DNA of 25,743 nt from Spartobacteria bacterium. Lineage in GTDB: Bacteria > Verrucomicrobiota > Verrucomicrobiia > Chthoniobacterales > Chthoniobacteraceae. Within the stretch, counting starts at the first letter, position 1; every line of letters starts with the position of its first letter. The DNA is taken from the NCBI GenBank assembly GCA_025355595.1, contig JANXZI010000217.1:1-25743 (forward strand). The letters are read 5' to 3'. This document shows positions 8,360-15,648 of the stretch, in pieces. Position numbers and translations under genes: made by a program. The notes under the pieces were generated by a model, which saw only the letters and a list, made by a program, of their open reading frames with translations, was not told the origin of the DNA and did no database searches.

Positions 8360-8479
8360 AAGCACGCACGGCTGCCTAATATCACCGCGCTCATTTCAAT
8401 CACCATCACTTTCCGACCAACGGCCTGACGCCAGCAAGACTCCCATTGTTGTCTCCGGCAAATAGAATAGTAGCCCGCC

Positions 8480-9223
8480 ATGACACCGAAAAACATCCTC
8501 ACCGAAGCCAGCTGGAAGGCCATCCTGACCAAAAACAAAATGCGGGACAATGGCCTGCAAAAGGCGCTCGCCGCGTACGAGGATCTCGATGACGCCAACC
8601 ATGATGAATGTCTCAAGGGCATTGCATTGATCGCCAAACTCGCAGGCCAGCTAAAGAAGGCAAAGGGAGTGGCGACAAATGAGGACATCACCGACTATCT
8701 CGACGACGTCGAGGACGCGGCGGACGCCGAGCAGCGCGATGTGGACAAGGAAAAGGCCGCGGCCGCCAAGACCGAGGCGGCGAATCATAAAAAGGCGCAG
8801 ACCGAAGAACGGCAGCGCAAGAAGGACGAAGCCGAAGACGCAGAGGAGGAAGAGGAGGAAGTCTGCGAGGACTACGCGGAGGGCCTGCACACCGCATTCA
8901 AGAAATTGAAAAGCATGGGCGGGAAAACCATGGAGTTCATCGTGTGCGATGCGAGACCGTTTTGCGGCCTCATGATTGCCAAGCGAATCACGGCGAAACA
9001 CCGGGCGCAACTCACGGAGATCACCGGCGGAAGCAAAAAGTTCCTGCAGATCGGCACCTGTCGCGCGGATGGCGACAGCTATATTTTTGACACGGAGAAG
9101 TCGTTGACAGGACTCGCGCGAAAGCTGCAGGCGTCCGTTCGAAATTTCCTGGGCAAGAAGCTGAAGCTCATCGCTGGCGACGACTCCCCGGAAGACGATG
9201 AGGACGATGCCAGCGAGTCGTAA
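8480..9223 (+). CDS. KAL-module protein, shorter paralogue of the gene at 3240
   Basis: The 247-residue product is a clear paralogue of the protein at 3240. The N-terminus shares ILTE, DNGLQKALAAYEDLDDA and DYLDD; a Lys/Ala-rich then acidic linker covers about 80-130. The central domain is conserved (HTAFKKLKSMGGKTMEF, VCDARPFCGLMIAKRI, ITGGSKKFLQIGTC, GLARKLQASVRNFLGKKL). The protein stops after this domain with an acidic tail, lacking the helical C-terminal domain of its larger relative. Conserved Cys residues in VCDARPxC could bind a ligand or metal, but this is only a note. It follows the WL-motif gene at 7388, mirroring the 3240-4629 adjacency, so these families recur as neighbours. Function unknown. 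The start at 8480 has no obvious Shine-Dalgarno. Confidence 0.82.
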   Translation: MTPKNILTEASWKAILTKNKMRDNGLQKALAAYEDLDDANHDECLKGIALIAKLAGQLKKAKGVATNEDITDYLDDVEDAADAEQRDVDKEKAAAAKTEAANHKKAQTEERQRKKDEAEDAEEEEEEVCEDYAEGLHTAFKKLKSMGGKTMEFIVCDARPFCGLMIAKRITAKHRAQLTEITGGSKKFLQIGTCRADGDSYIFDTEKSLTGLARKLQASVRNFLGKKLKLIAGDDSPEDDEDDASES

Positions 9224-9369
9224 CCGAATCAAAACCAAGCGCGACGCGCCATTTCATTTCATAAACTTACTGCTTGCAGTTCGGCTCCCCGGCGCTAAAC
9301 AATCGTTCAGAATCGAGGAGCGATTAACCCTCCCGACCAGCAACTGCAAATCCTCAACAACAATTATTT

Positions 9370-9789
9370 ATGGGTGCATCAACTGTCAACGGTCTCACAG
9401 CGGCTTATTGGGCAAAAGCAAAACCTGACGATTACAAGGGCCAGGATCTGGACAAGGCGTTAAAAACCTACGAGGGAGTTGCCGGCAAGGCCATCAAAAT
9501 TCCAAACGATCTGATCCCGAAAGTGCCCAAACCAACCATTGGGGAGATCGAAGGATGTATCAAGGATCTGCAGTCGGCCGTCACCGAATTGCAGAAGGGA
9601 ATTACGCTTCTCAAGCCAATTATTACCGCTCTTGAAGGGGTTCAGGGGGCCGCTGGAAAGGCCTCGGCCGATCTCCGAAAGCAGGCGAAGGACAAGAAGG
9701 ACGATGCCAAGGAAAAGTACGAAAATGCGGCTACGACGGCCGATTCAATCAGCAGCCTCGCCGCAAGCGCAGTTAAGGATTACAAGTAG
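9370..9789 (+). CDS. Small helical KAL-module protein
   Basis: The 139-residue product is almost wholly alpha-helical and has no Trp after the N-terminal part. Its start, GLTAAYWAKAKPDD followed by GQDLDKALKTYEGVAGKA, aligns with the N-terminal module of the proteins at 3240 and 8480 (LT-x3-W, GLQKALAAYEDL). The rest is a coiled-coil-like bundle (IEGCIKDLQSAVTELQKGI, KQAKDKKDDAKEKYENA). It therefore looks like the isolated module without the acidic linker and alpha/beta domain. ATG 9370 is preceded by an A/C-rich leader (CCTCAACAACAATTATTT) and no Shine-Dalgarno. It is the last plus-strand gene before a convergent minus-strand gene. A chaperone, adaptor or tail-associated role is possible; no family is recognised. 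Confidence 0.75.
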   Translation: MGASTVNGLTAAYWAKAKPDDYKGQDLDKALKTYEGVAGKAIKIPNDLIPKVPKPTIGEIEGCIKDLQSAVTELQKGITLLKPIITALEGVQGAAGKASADLRKQAKDKKDDAKEKYENAATTADSISSLAASAVKDYK

Positions 9790-10139
9790 CAAATCAGGGC
9801 AGCAATTTCCTTTCGCTCGCAACGCGTTGGGGATTCCAAAATAAACGGCGGGACGTGCCTTTTGCCAGCGCGGCATCTGCTTTGCATCGTCCTATCAGGC
9901 TTACTTGGTGGAAACGGCAGTCTCTTGCAGGTAATTCCCGCGCGCTTCAATTACCGTGCCGCCCTTACGAGCCGGCCCCGAAACTCAGCTCCATGGCTCG
10001 ACCTCTTTCCAAGCATGGACTGGCAAAATCAAATTTGCTTTCCTGATCCCGACCGATGTCAGGACATCCACCATCACGCGTTTGGACATGGATGGTAACG
10101 GCGTCGGATTGTGACTTCGTCGGCGCAGGGTTGCACATA
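9790..10139. other. Intergenic region between convergent genes, possible gene debris
   Basis: No intact gene is seen. Near the end (about 10001-10100) one plus-strand frame reads GKIKFAFLIPTDVRTSTITR then LDMDGNGVGL and a stop. It looks more like real protein than random sequence but has no start and short extent. Another frame further upstream reads SGLLGGNGSLLQVIPARFN. This may be a decayed gene. No clear terminator hairpin with a T-run was found. Confidence 0.3.
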
Positions 10140-12257
10140 TCATACTGAGGTCACAGGCCCTGTCCACCGATCCCCACCGATCTTATCATCAAGGTATGCA
10201 TCTAGCGTGCAGGTGAGCGGTTCGACGCCCGGTTTCAGTCCAAAAACGCGCTTGAAATTCTGGACTTCGACATTGTGAAAATTGCCCTGCCCGTCCGGAG
10301 AGGGAGACTTCGCCTGGCCAATTACGATCTTGTGCGTATGCGACGTCTGGTCGGGCTGGGTAACCTTGAGAGTCGCGTGAAACTTATCAATGGGCTGCTC
10401 ACCCGTCGAGACGACTCGGATGAAGTAACTATCGTCAGAGGCGTTATACCCCGTCGAATCGGGTTGCTCGGTCACGAAGCGTGCCTGGGCATCCTTCTGC
10501 TCAAATGTGTGCGGCTGACGCTTGTCCGTGCCCACGGCTTCGTGCGGTCCCTCTCGCAGCACGGACCATGTCTCATTTCCGATCACTCCGTCGGGCAGGC
10601 ACTTGTTCGCCGTCTGGAACTTCTCGACTTTCGCTTTCATGGCGCTGTCGAAAACGCCATTCACAGTGACGCCGAGCTTGTTCTTATTCATTAGCCGCTG
10701 GGCATATTCGACCCAGCCATCCGGGCTTTGGTCGCCTACTCGCAGAGTCGGCTGCTTGGATTTTGGCGGCGGTGCAAACTCGTCATCTACGGCGGGCGGA
10801 GCGCCTCCTGAGATGGCAAAGCTCATAGCCACGTCATCGTCGCCATCGGCCGTGGTCGCGGCAGACTGGAAGCCCGCGGTGGCCGGGTCGAGTTTGCCTT
10901 CCACTGAGTTCTTGTCTCCGGGCGGGTTATCCCAGCTTGTCGTCCATGCCGCGGCCTTCGGATCACCGACATCCCATGACATTGATCCTTTGGCACCTTT
11001 GCCGAGGTCTTCCGTCGGGCCGGTAAACGTGACCAGCGCCGAGTCACCGGCGGCGATCGTTGCCGGGGGCTTAGTCTGGAACAAGCCGCTCTCGGCCTGC
11101 GTTCCACGCAAAATCAAAACCGAGCTTGTTGAGTTCTTCACCAAGATGGCGCAACTGGTCGGTTTGGCGTTCGGCTTCGCCCCGCCGCCGCCGGACAGGG
11201 TGAAAGTGACCGGCACGTTCTCATCTCCCTGATCAATCTGATCCAGCGAATGAAATGATCCGTTGTCGGGGTTCAGGAAAGACGCGGTCAGATTTTTCGA
11301 TCCGATCACGTTATCCCACATCAATTCCCATGTTCCGACTTTTGGGTCGCCGATGTCCCAAAGCAGAACTCCCCGACAGCCACGATCCTTGCTGTTCGGT
11401 GTTTCGGCATAGATGAACGGAGGAGCGGTGGCACCCGGTGCGAGGCTGTTGGGCGGATTAGTCACAAAGTCGCCGCTGCGGTTGTCCTGCTTGCGCAGGA
11501 AAATTGTCTCTTTGCTCTGATTGGACACCGTGACGCGGCAGCTCGCCGGCACCCCGCCTCCGCCATTGGGCGGACTCGGTTGCTGACCACCCTTGCCATC
11601 CAAGGTGAACGTGAAGTTACCATCCGACCCACTCGTTGCATCTGCAGCGGGCGGCTGCTGAAGGCCAGCCGCATTGGGCCCCTTCACCGTAGCGTCGGCA
11701 CTGTTTGTGCCCAACGGGTCGGTTATGAATCTCGGATTGTTAAAATGGCACGACCAAACCGTGCTCTGCTCTCCCACAAAATAGCGGATGGTGCCTTCGG
11801 CTGGCGTCGCCGATAATCCGCCCAAAACCGGAATGGATAGCGTGGTGCTGTGAGCCACGAAGCTCGTCGAATCGCCGTCGGGCTTCAGCACGCCCTTGGG
11901 GCGGCCCGTCTTCAACTTGCCATGAGGAAACTTCAGGCTCGACGTGTCGAGCGTAAGGGTGAACTTTGTGTTGTTAGTGATAGAAACCGTGGCCGTAAGT
12001 TCGTTGAACAGGGTCTTGATGCCGCCGACAATAATTGGAACCACCGGAAGGGCGCCAACCGTATCGCCGACTATGGCCTTCGTGGTTTGCCCATTCTCAT
12101 CCCGGGATTTGCGCGATCGTCTCGAGGTCGGAACAATCTCCTCGTTGTCTGCGTCGGCGCCGTCATCGTCTATGGGCACGCCAGTCAGGGCACCCAGTTG
12201 TTTGAGCCAAGCCCTCTTCGCGTCTGTGGAGCCAACCTCCGTTTGAATATCATCCAT
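10140..12257 (-). CDS. WL-motif protein with three aegerolysin-like domains and a peptidoglycan-binding domain; candidate effector
   Basis: This 705-residue protein begins with DAKRAWLKQLGAL (residues 12-24), related to the HDSWL motif of 4629 and 7388, followed by an acidic/basic linker to about 60 and a short hydrophobic stretch (VGALPVVPIIVGGIKTLF). Three beta-sandwich repeats follow at about 86-222, 237-356 and 367-485. Repeats 2 and 3 share SC-x-[VI]-x-V-x-N, GDF/GLF-x-T-x-PP, G-x3-W-D-[VI]-GDPK and TW-x3-WDN. This spacing resembles aegerolysin/actinoporin-like lipid-binding folds. Residues about 503-568 match a PG_binding_1 domain (AQRLMNKNKLGVTVNGVF, AKVEKFQTANKCLPDGVIG, TW). A C-terminal beta domain (577-705) is unrecognised. 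No signal peptide is evident. Lipid and cell-wall binding are family-based inferences. The gene is encoded opposite to the rest of the island. Confidence 0.82.
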   Translation of the reverse strand: MDDIQTEVGSTDAKRAWLKQLGALTGVPIDDDGADADNEEIVPTSRRSRKSRDENGQTTKAIVGDTVGALPVVPIIVGGIKTLFNELTATVSITNNTKFTLTLDTSSLKFPHGKLKTGRPKGVLKPDGDSTSFVAHSTTLSIPVLGGLSATPAEGTIRYFVGEQSTVWSCHFNNPRFITDPLGTNSADATVKGPNAAGLQQPPAADATSGSDGNFTFTLDGKGGQQPSPPNGGGGVPASCRVTVSNQSKETIFLRKQDNRSGDFVTNPPNSLAPGATAPPFIYAETPNSKDRGCRGVLLWDIGDPKVGTWELMWDNVIGSKNLTASFLNPDNGSFHSLDQIDQGDENVPVTFTLSGGGGAKPNAKPTSCAILVKNSTSSVLILRGTQAESGLFQTKPPATIAAGDSALVTFTGPTEDLGKGAKGSMSWDVGDPKAAAWTTSWDNPPGDKNSVEGKLDPATAGFQSAATTADGDDDVAMSFAISGGAPPAVDDEFAPPPKSKQPTLRVGDQSPDGWVEYAQRLMNKNKLGVTVNGVFDSAMKAKVEKFQTANKCLPDGVIGNETWSVLREGPHEAVGTDKRQPHTFEQKDAQARFVTEQPDSTGYNASDDSYFIRVVSTGEQPIDKFHATLKVTQPDQTSHTHKIVIGQAKSPSPDGQGNFHNVEVQNFKRVFGLKPGVEPLTCTLDAYLDDKIGGDRWTGPVTSV

Positions 12258-12864
12258 AAATGTTTACTCGTTTTGGTTGCTGGAATCTGAATTTCCTGGC
12301 TTCCCATCGGAAATATCCCGGAAGCGGAGCGGTGTCGGGAGGTGAGTTTGCGAGGGATGCAACGGGAAAAAGCGGCGATTGTGGAAAAGCGACGGCAGGC
12401 ATGTCGCTGAGTCTCGGGAACTTCGCGGAACAACTGATTGCGCACAGAGATTCATACATTCACCGTCATTGGGCCGAATGTCCACGTTCGCCTCGCTGTT
12501 TCAAGCACTTTCACGACAGCGTTCTTCTGCGTGAAGACAGCAAGTTGGCAGCTGGTTCACCATTGGCGGGAGTATTCTTGTTCCGCTCCGCCTGCCTGAT
12601 CAATGGCTGGAAAAAAGTTCAGGCAGATCGGCACCTGCCGCACGGCCGGCGACCACTTTGTTTTCGAGAGGAGGCAATCGCTTTCGGGGCGCGAAAGGAA
12701 GCTGCAAGTCTCCGTGCGAAATGGCTCAGGAAGAACTGAGGAGGAAGTCCGCGTACGGAATCGTTTGAAGATCGCCGGACATATTCTTGACGCATAGCTG
12801 CAGTGCGTGAAGCATCGCCAGCAATGCGCGTCATCATTCGTCAGGATTTTTCGGCTTGCCGGTC
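12258..12864. other. Long gene-poor stretch with a decayed gene fragment
   Basis: This 607-base stretch lies between divergent genes. It should hold the promoter of the minus-strand gene ending at 10140 and of the ATP-grasp operon starting at 12865, but I see no strong consensus boxes. Apart from the fragment at 12603-12735, I see no protein-like frame of credible length. It marks the boundary between the island and the visibly more GC-rich sequence that follows. Confidence 0.5.
12603..12735 (+). pseudogene. Remnant of the 3240/8480 family central domain
   Basis: The plus-strand frame at 12603 reads KKFRQIGTCRTAGDHFVFE and RKLQVSVRNGSG. By eye, 24 of 40 residues match the stretch of the 8480 protein running from KKFLQIGTCRADGD to RKLQASVRNFLG. 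Similarity then breaks down abruptly into TEEEVRVRNR, and no N-terminal module, acidic linker or credible start precedes it. This is therefore a fragment left by deletion or decay of a third family copy. The similarity is also visible in the DNA (CAGATCGGCACCTG in both), which argues for common descent rather than chance. Confidence 0.78.
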
Positions 12865-13863
12865 ATGAAAGTGGCTCTGCTGCACAATTCGCGCCCGCCC
12901 GGACATTCGGATCTTCCTGACGACAGCTTCGAGGAATATGATACCCCGGAGACCATTCGTGCCGTGGCGGAGGCTTTGCGCGGGCTGCGTGTCGAGGTCG
13001 AACAGGTGGAAGCTAATCGCGACTTGCCGCGCCGGTTGGCGGCGGGTGGTTACGGCTTTGCGTTTAACATCGCCGAGGGCTGCGGGCGGAGGTGCCGGGA
13101 GGCGATTCCGGCGGCCGTGTGCGAATTGCTCGGCATTCCGTTCACCGGATCGGACCTGCTGACGCTGGCGGTGACGCTCGACAAAGCGGCTGCCCGGCGC
13201 ATGGTCTCGCCCGAGGTGCCGGTCGCGCGGGCGGTGCTGATTGATCATCAGCGGGACGAGGCCAGGCTGGAGGCGCTGGCCTATCCTGTGATGGTGAAGC
13301 CGAACGATGAAGGCTCGAGCAAAGGCATTCGCAATAATCCGGTCGCGAAGACCGTGCAGGCGGCGGTGGATCGCGCGCGATGGCTGCGGGAGTGCTATCA
13401 CTGTCCGGTGTTGGTGGAGGAGTTTCTCGAAGGCACGGAGGTGACCGTCGGCGTGGCTGGAAATGGGGATGCTGTGCGAGTCCTCGGAATGATGGAGATA
13501 GCTCCAACCATTCCGGAAGCTGACTGGACTTATTCGCTGGAGGTGAAACGCGACTGGCGGAGATGCGTGCGTTACCATGTGCCGCCCCGGCTCAGTCCAT
13601 CCACGATCGCGCAATTGAAGAACTACGCACTCACCGCATACGGGTTGCTGGGTTGCCGCGATCTTGCGCGACTGGATTTCCGCCTCGACGCGGCAGGCGT
13701 GCCGCACTTTCTCGAATGCAACCCTCTGCCGGGACTGAACCCGGAGAGCGGCGACATCGTGCTCCTTTCGCAATCGAAGCTGCCGTACGAAATCCTCGTG
13801 CAGGGCGTGCTCGTGGACGCGGCGCGGCGCTACAATGTGGCCTTGCCGAACGGTCACGCATGA
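12865..13863 (+). CDS. D-Ala-D-Ala ligase-like ATP-grasp enzyme
   Basis: This gene encodes 332 residues from ATG 12865. ATP-grasp ligases join a carboxylate to an amine through an acyl-phosphate intermediate, using ATP and Mg2+. The Ddl-like layout is clear: an N-terminal pre-ATP-grasp domain (KVALLHNSRPPG, FAFNIAEGCGR, LLGIPFTGSDLLTLAVTLDK), the ATP-binding lobe (YPVMVKPNDEGSSKGI, VLVEEFLEGTEVTVGV) and the C-terminal metal-binding signature (LDFRLDAAG, FLECNPLPGLNPESGD) with the expected Glu and Asn. Length is normal for Ddl. A true cell-wall Ddl is less likely because the next gene, overlapping by ATGA, is a second, diverged ATP-grasp ligase, followed by GNAT and SET genes. A role making a small peptide or amino-acid conjugate is inferred. 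Substrate unknown. Confidence 0.88.
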   Translation: MKVALLHNSRPPGHSDLPDDSFEEYDTPETIRAVAEALRGLRVEVEQVEANRDLPRRLAAGGYGFAFNIAEGCGRRCREAIPAAVCELLGIPFTGSDLLTLAVTLDKAAARRMVSPEVPVARAVLIDHQRDEARLEALAYPVMVKPNDEGSSKGIRNNPVAKTVQAAVDRARWLRECYHCPVLVEEFLEGTEVTVGVAGNGDAVRVLGMMEIAPTIPEADWTYSLEVKRDWRRCVRYHVPPRLSPSTIAQLKNYALTAYGLLGCRDLARLDFRLDAAGVPHFLECNPLPGLNPESGDIVLLSQSKLPYEILVQGVLVDAARRYNVALPNGHA

Positions 13864-14768
13864 AGGTGCTCGTGCTGCATTCGCTGCCGCCGGAAGCACC
13901 GGGAGACGGGCGCCATGTGTGGGAGTTCGATCTGTCGGCGGCGGCGGCCGGAATCATCGAGGTCTTGCCGGAGGCGGCCGTCGCGAGTGTGCGCGGTTCG
14001 CCGAGCGAAGTTTTTGAAGTACTCGCGAAGCACCAACCCGACGTCGTCTTCAATCTCTGCGAAGCGCCACTGGGCCGGGCGGACCGCGAAGCACACGCAG
14101 CGGCGCTGCTGGAATGGCTCGGGATAGCCTTCACCGGATGCGGGAGCGAGACGCTCGCGCTTTGCCGGCGCAAGGATCTCGCGACCGTCGTGCTCGCGGC
14201 AAACGGCGTCGCAGTCCCGCGCAGCGACTGCTTCCCGTGCATCGTGAAACCTGCGCTCGAACATGGCTCGGCAGGGTTGCATGACGGATCGGTTTGCGAG
14301 GATCCCGGCGCGGTCGAAGTGGCGCGGGCAAAATGGGACGGCCCCGTCCTCGTTCAGGAGTTTCTGCCCGGTCGGGAGTTTGTGGTTTCGCTGTGGGGGA
14401 AGTCCGGGCCGGATTTTTTCTCGATCGGCGAAATGCTTTTCAAGGGAGGCCTGCGGATCAACACCTATGCGGCCAAGTGGGAAGTCGAGAGCGCGGATTT
14501 CGCGAACTCCCCCATCTCTTACACGACGTCGATCGCGGCGGGCTTGCGTGATGCGCTGCTCGACGCGGCACGCGGCGCGTGGCAGGCGGTCGGCGCGCGC
14601 GGCTACCTGCGGGTGGATGTGCGTCTCGATTCCGAAGGCACGCCGCGGGTGATTGACGTGAACGCAAACCCAGAACTTTCGCCTGAAGTCGGAATGCACC
14701 GGGCTGTCGCCGAAGTGGGCTGGAGCTGGCAGCGTTTCGTGCAACTGCAAATCGAATGGGCGAGGTAA
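13860..14768 (+). CDS. Second, diverged ATP-grasp ligase
   Basis: This gene encodes 302 residues; ATG 13860 overlaps the previous stop (ATGA). The frame is open further upstream, but this start gives the proper N-terminus MKVLVLHSLPPEAPGD, parallel to the first ligase. Conserved parts include VVFNLCEAPLGRADREA, WLGIAFTGCGSETLALCRRK, CIVKPALEHGSAGL, VLVQEFLPGREFVVSL, LRVDVRLDSEGTPRVID and VNANPELSPEVGM, where Asp and Asn hold the Mg2+ positions of the ATP-grasp fold. The glycine-rich loop is shorter and the protein smaller than Ddl. It is clearly related to the first ligase but much diverged, implying a different substrate or sequential steps in one pathway. Coupled translation suggests the two work together, possibly as a complex. 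Confidence 0.85.
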   Translation: MKVLVLHSLPPEAPGDGRHVWEFDLSAAAAGIIEVLPEAAVASVRGSPSEVFEVLAKHQPDVVFNLCEAPLGRADREAHAAALLEWLGIAFTGCGSETLALCRRKDLATVVLAANGVAVPRSDCFPCIVKPALEHGSAGLHDGSVCEDPGAVEVARAKWDGPVLVQEFLPGREFVVSLWGKSGPDFFSIGEMLFKGGLRINTYAAKWEVESADFANSPISYTTSIAAGLRDALLDAARGAWQAVGARGYLRVDVRLDSEGTPRVIDVNANPELSPEVGMHRAVAEVGWSWQRFVQLQIEWAR

Positions 14769-15238
14769 TCATCCGCCCGCTCGCGAGCGGTGACCGCGAG
14801 GCGATTCACACGATGCTGCAGACATGCGGCGCGTTTAACGACGAGGAAGTCCGCGTGGCGTTGGAAGTGCTCGACGTCGGGCTGGCCGGCGGACTCGATG
14901 GCGACTACCCGCTCTTCGCGGCGGAACTCGACGGAGCGGTGAGCGGCTATGTGTGCGTCGGGAAGACGCCGCTGACTCGCGGCACATGGCATGAGTATTG
15001 GCTTTGCGTTGATCCTGCTTTTCAGCGGAGCGGCACCGGCGGAAAGCTCCAGGCCCATGCGGAGGCATTTGTGCGTTCGCGCGGCGGCGAACGTCTCGTG
15101 CTCGAAACGAGCGGCCGCCCCGACTATGAGCGGACGCGCCGCTTTTATGAAAGTGCAGGCTACCGTCCAGTCGGACGCATCCGCGATTTTTACCAACCGG
15201 GTGACGACTGCGTGGTCTTCTGCAAAAAACTCGCGTGA
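14756..15238 (+). CDS. GNAT-family N-acetyltransferase
   Basis: This gene encodes 160 residues and overlaps the second ATP-grasp gene by 13 bases. The GNAT fold is supported by the N-terminal strand VIIRPLASGDREAI, the central strand HEYWLCVDPAFQRSGTGGKL with the acetyl-CoA pyrophosphate-binding loop QRSGTGG, and the C-terminal TRRFYESAGYRPVGRIRDFY typical of small-molecule or amino-acid acetyltransferases. It transfers an acyl group from CoA to an amine. Its position in the operon suggests it modifies the product or substrate of the ligases, for example as capping or self-protection. In amidoligase clusters, GNAT enzymes are also known to act in amide-bond formation using aminoacyl donors. 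Substrate unknown. Confidence 0.88.
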   Translation: MGEVIIRPLASGDREAIHTMLQTCGAFNDEEVRVALEVLDVGLAGGLDGDYPLFAAELDGAVSGYVCVGKTPLTRGTWHEYWLCVDPAFQRSGTGGKLQAHAEAFVRSRGGERLVLETSGRPDYERTRRFYESAGYRPVGRIRDFYQPGDDCVVFCKKLA

Positions 15239-15609
15239 TCCGAGTCGGCGAATCCCAGGGAAAAGGTCGCGGTGTTTTCGCGGCACGCGCAATCGGCGCG
15301 GGGGAAACGATCGAAGATGGTCCGGTCGTCGTGGTTCCAGCTCATCAAATCACTCAGCTCGATGCCACGGTACTGGGCGATTACTACTTTCTCTGGAGCG
15401 ACGACGAATCGGAGGCGGCGCTGCTGCTCGGGCTTGGCTCGCTCTGCAATCATTCCTACGAACCGAACGCGCGCTTCGAACTCCATCCCGAGCGCCTGAC
15501 GATTTCGTTCATCGCATTGCGAGACATTCGGGACGGTGAGGAAGTGACGATCAACTATAACGGCAATCCGGGCAGCCGGAAACCGCTCTGGTTTCCGACT
15601 CGCGAATAA
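15235..15609 (+). CDS. Small SET-domain protein (lysine or amino-group methyltransferase)
   Basis: This 124-residue protein consists of little more than a SET domain. Its GTG start overlaps the GNAT stop (GTGA). Diagnostic elements are GKGRGVFAARAIGAGETI at the N-terminus, LGSLCNHSYEPNA (the NHSCxPN cofactor motif, with Tyr in place of Cys) and RDIRDGEEVTINYNG (the GEEL-x-x-DY motif, here with NY). SET enzymes transfer methyl from S-adenosylmethionine to lysine side chains. Stand-alone bacterial SET proteins of this size may act on proteins or small molecules. Being fourth in a coupled operon with two ligases and a GNAT points to a methylation step in the same pathway, which is inference. A paralogue lies convergently 39 bases downstream. 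Confidence 0.87.
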   Translation: MIRVGESQGKGRGVFAARAIGAGETIEDGPVVVVPAHQITQLDATVLGDYYFLWSDDESEAALLLGLGSLCNHSYEPNARFELHPERLTISFIALRDIRDGEEVTINYNGNPGSRKPLWFPTRE

Positions 15610-15648
15610 CGGGGATGCGGAACCGTCGGACGTGCGGACGGGAGGGCC

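Noticed and set aside
12865..13863. Calling the first ATP-grasp gene ddl
   Set aside because: The fold and metal-site motif fit Ddl, but coupling to a second ligase, GNAT and SET genes makes cell-wall D-Ala-D-Ala synthesis unlikely, so no symbol was given.
12841..13899. A 352-codon minus-strand open frame
   Set aside because: It is antisense to the first ATP-grasp gene, whose motifs are unambiguous.
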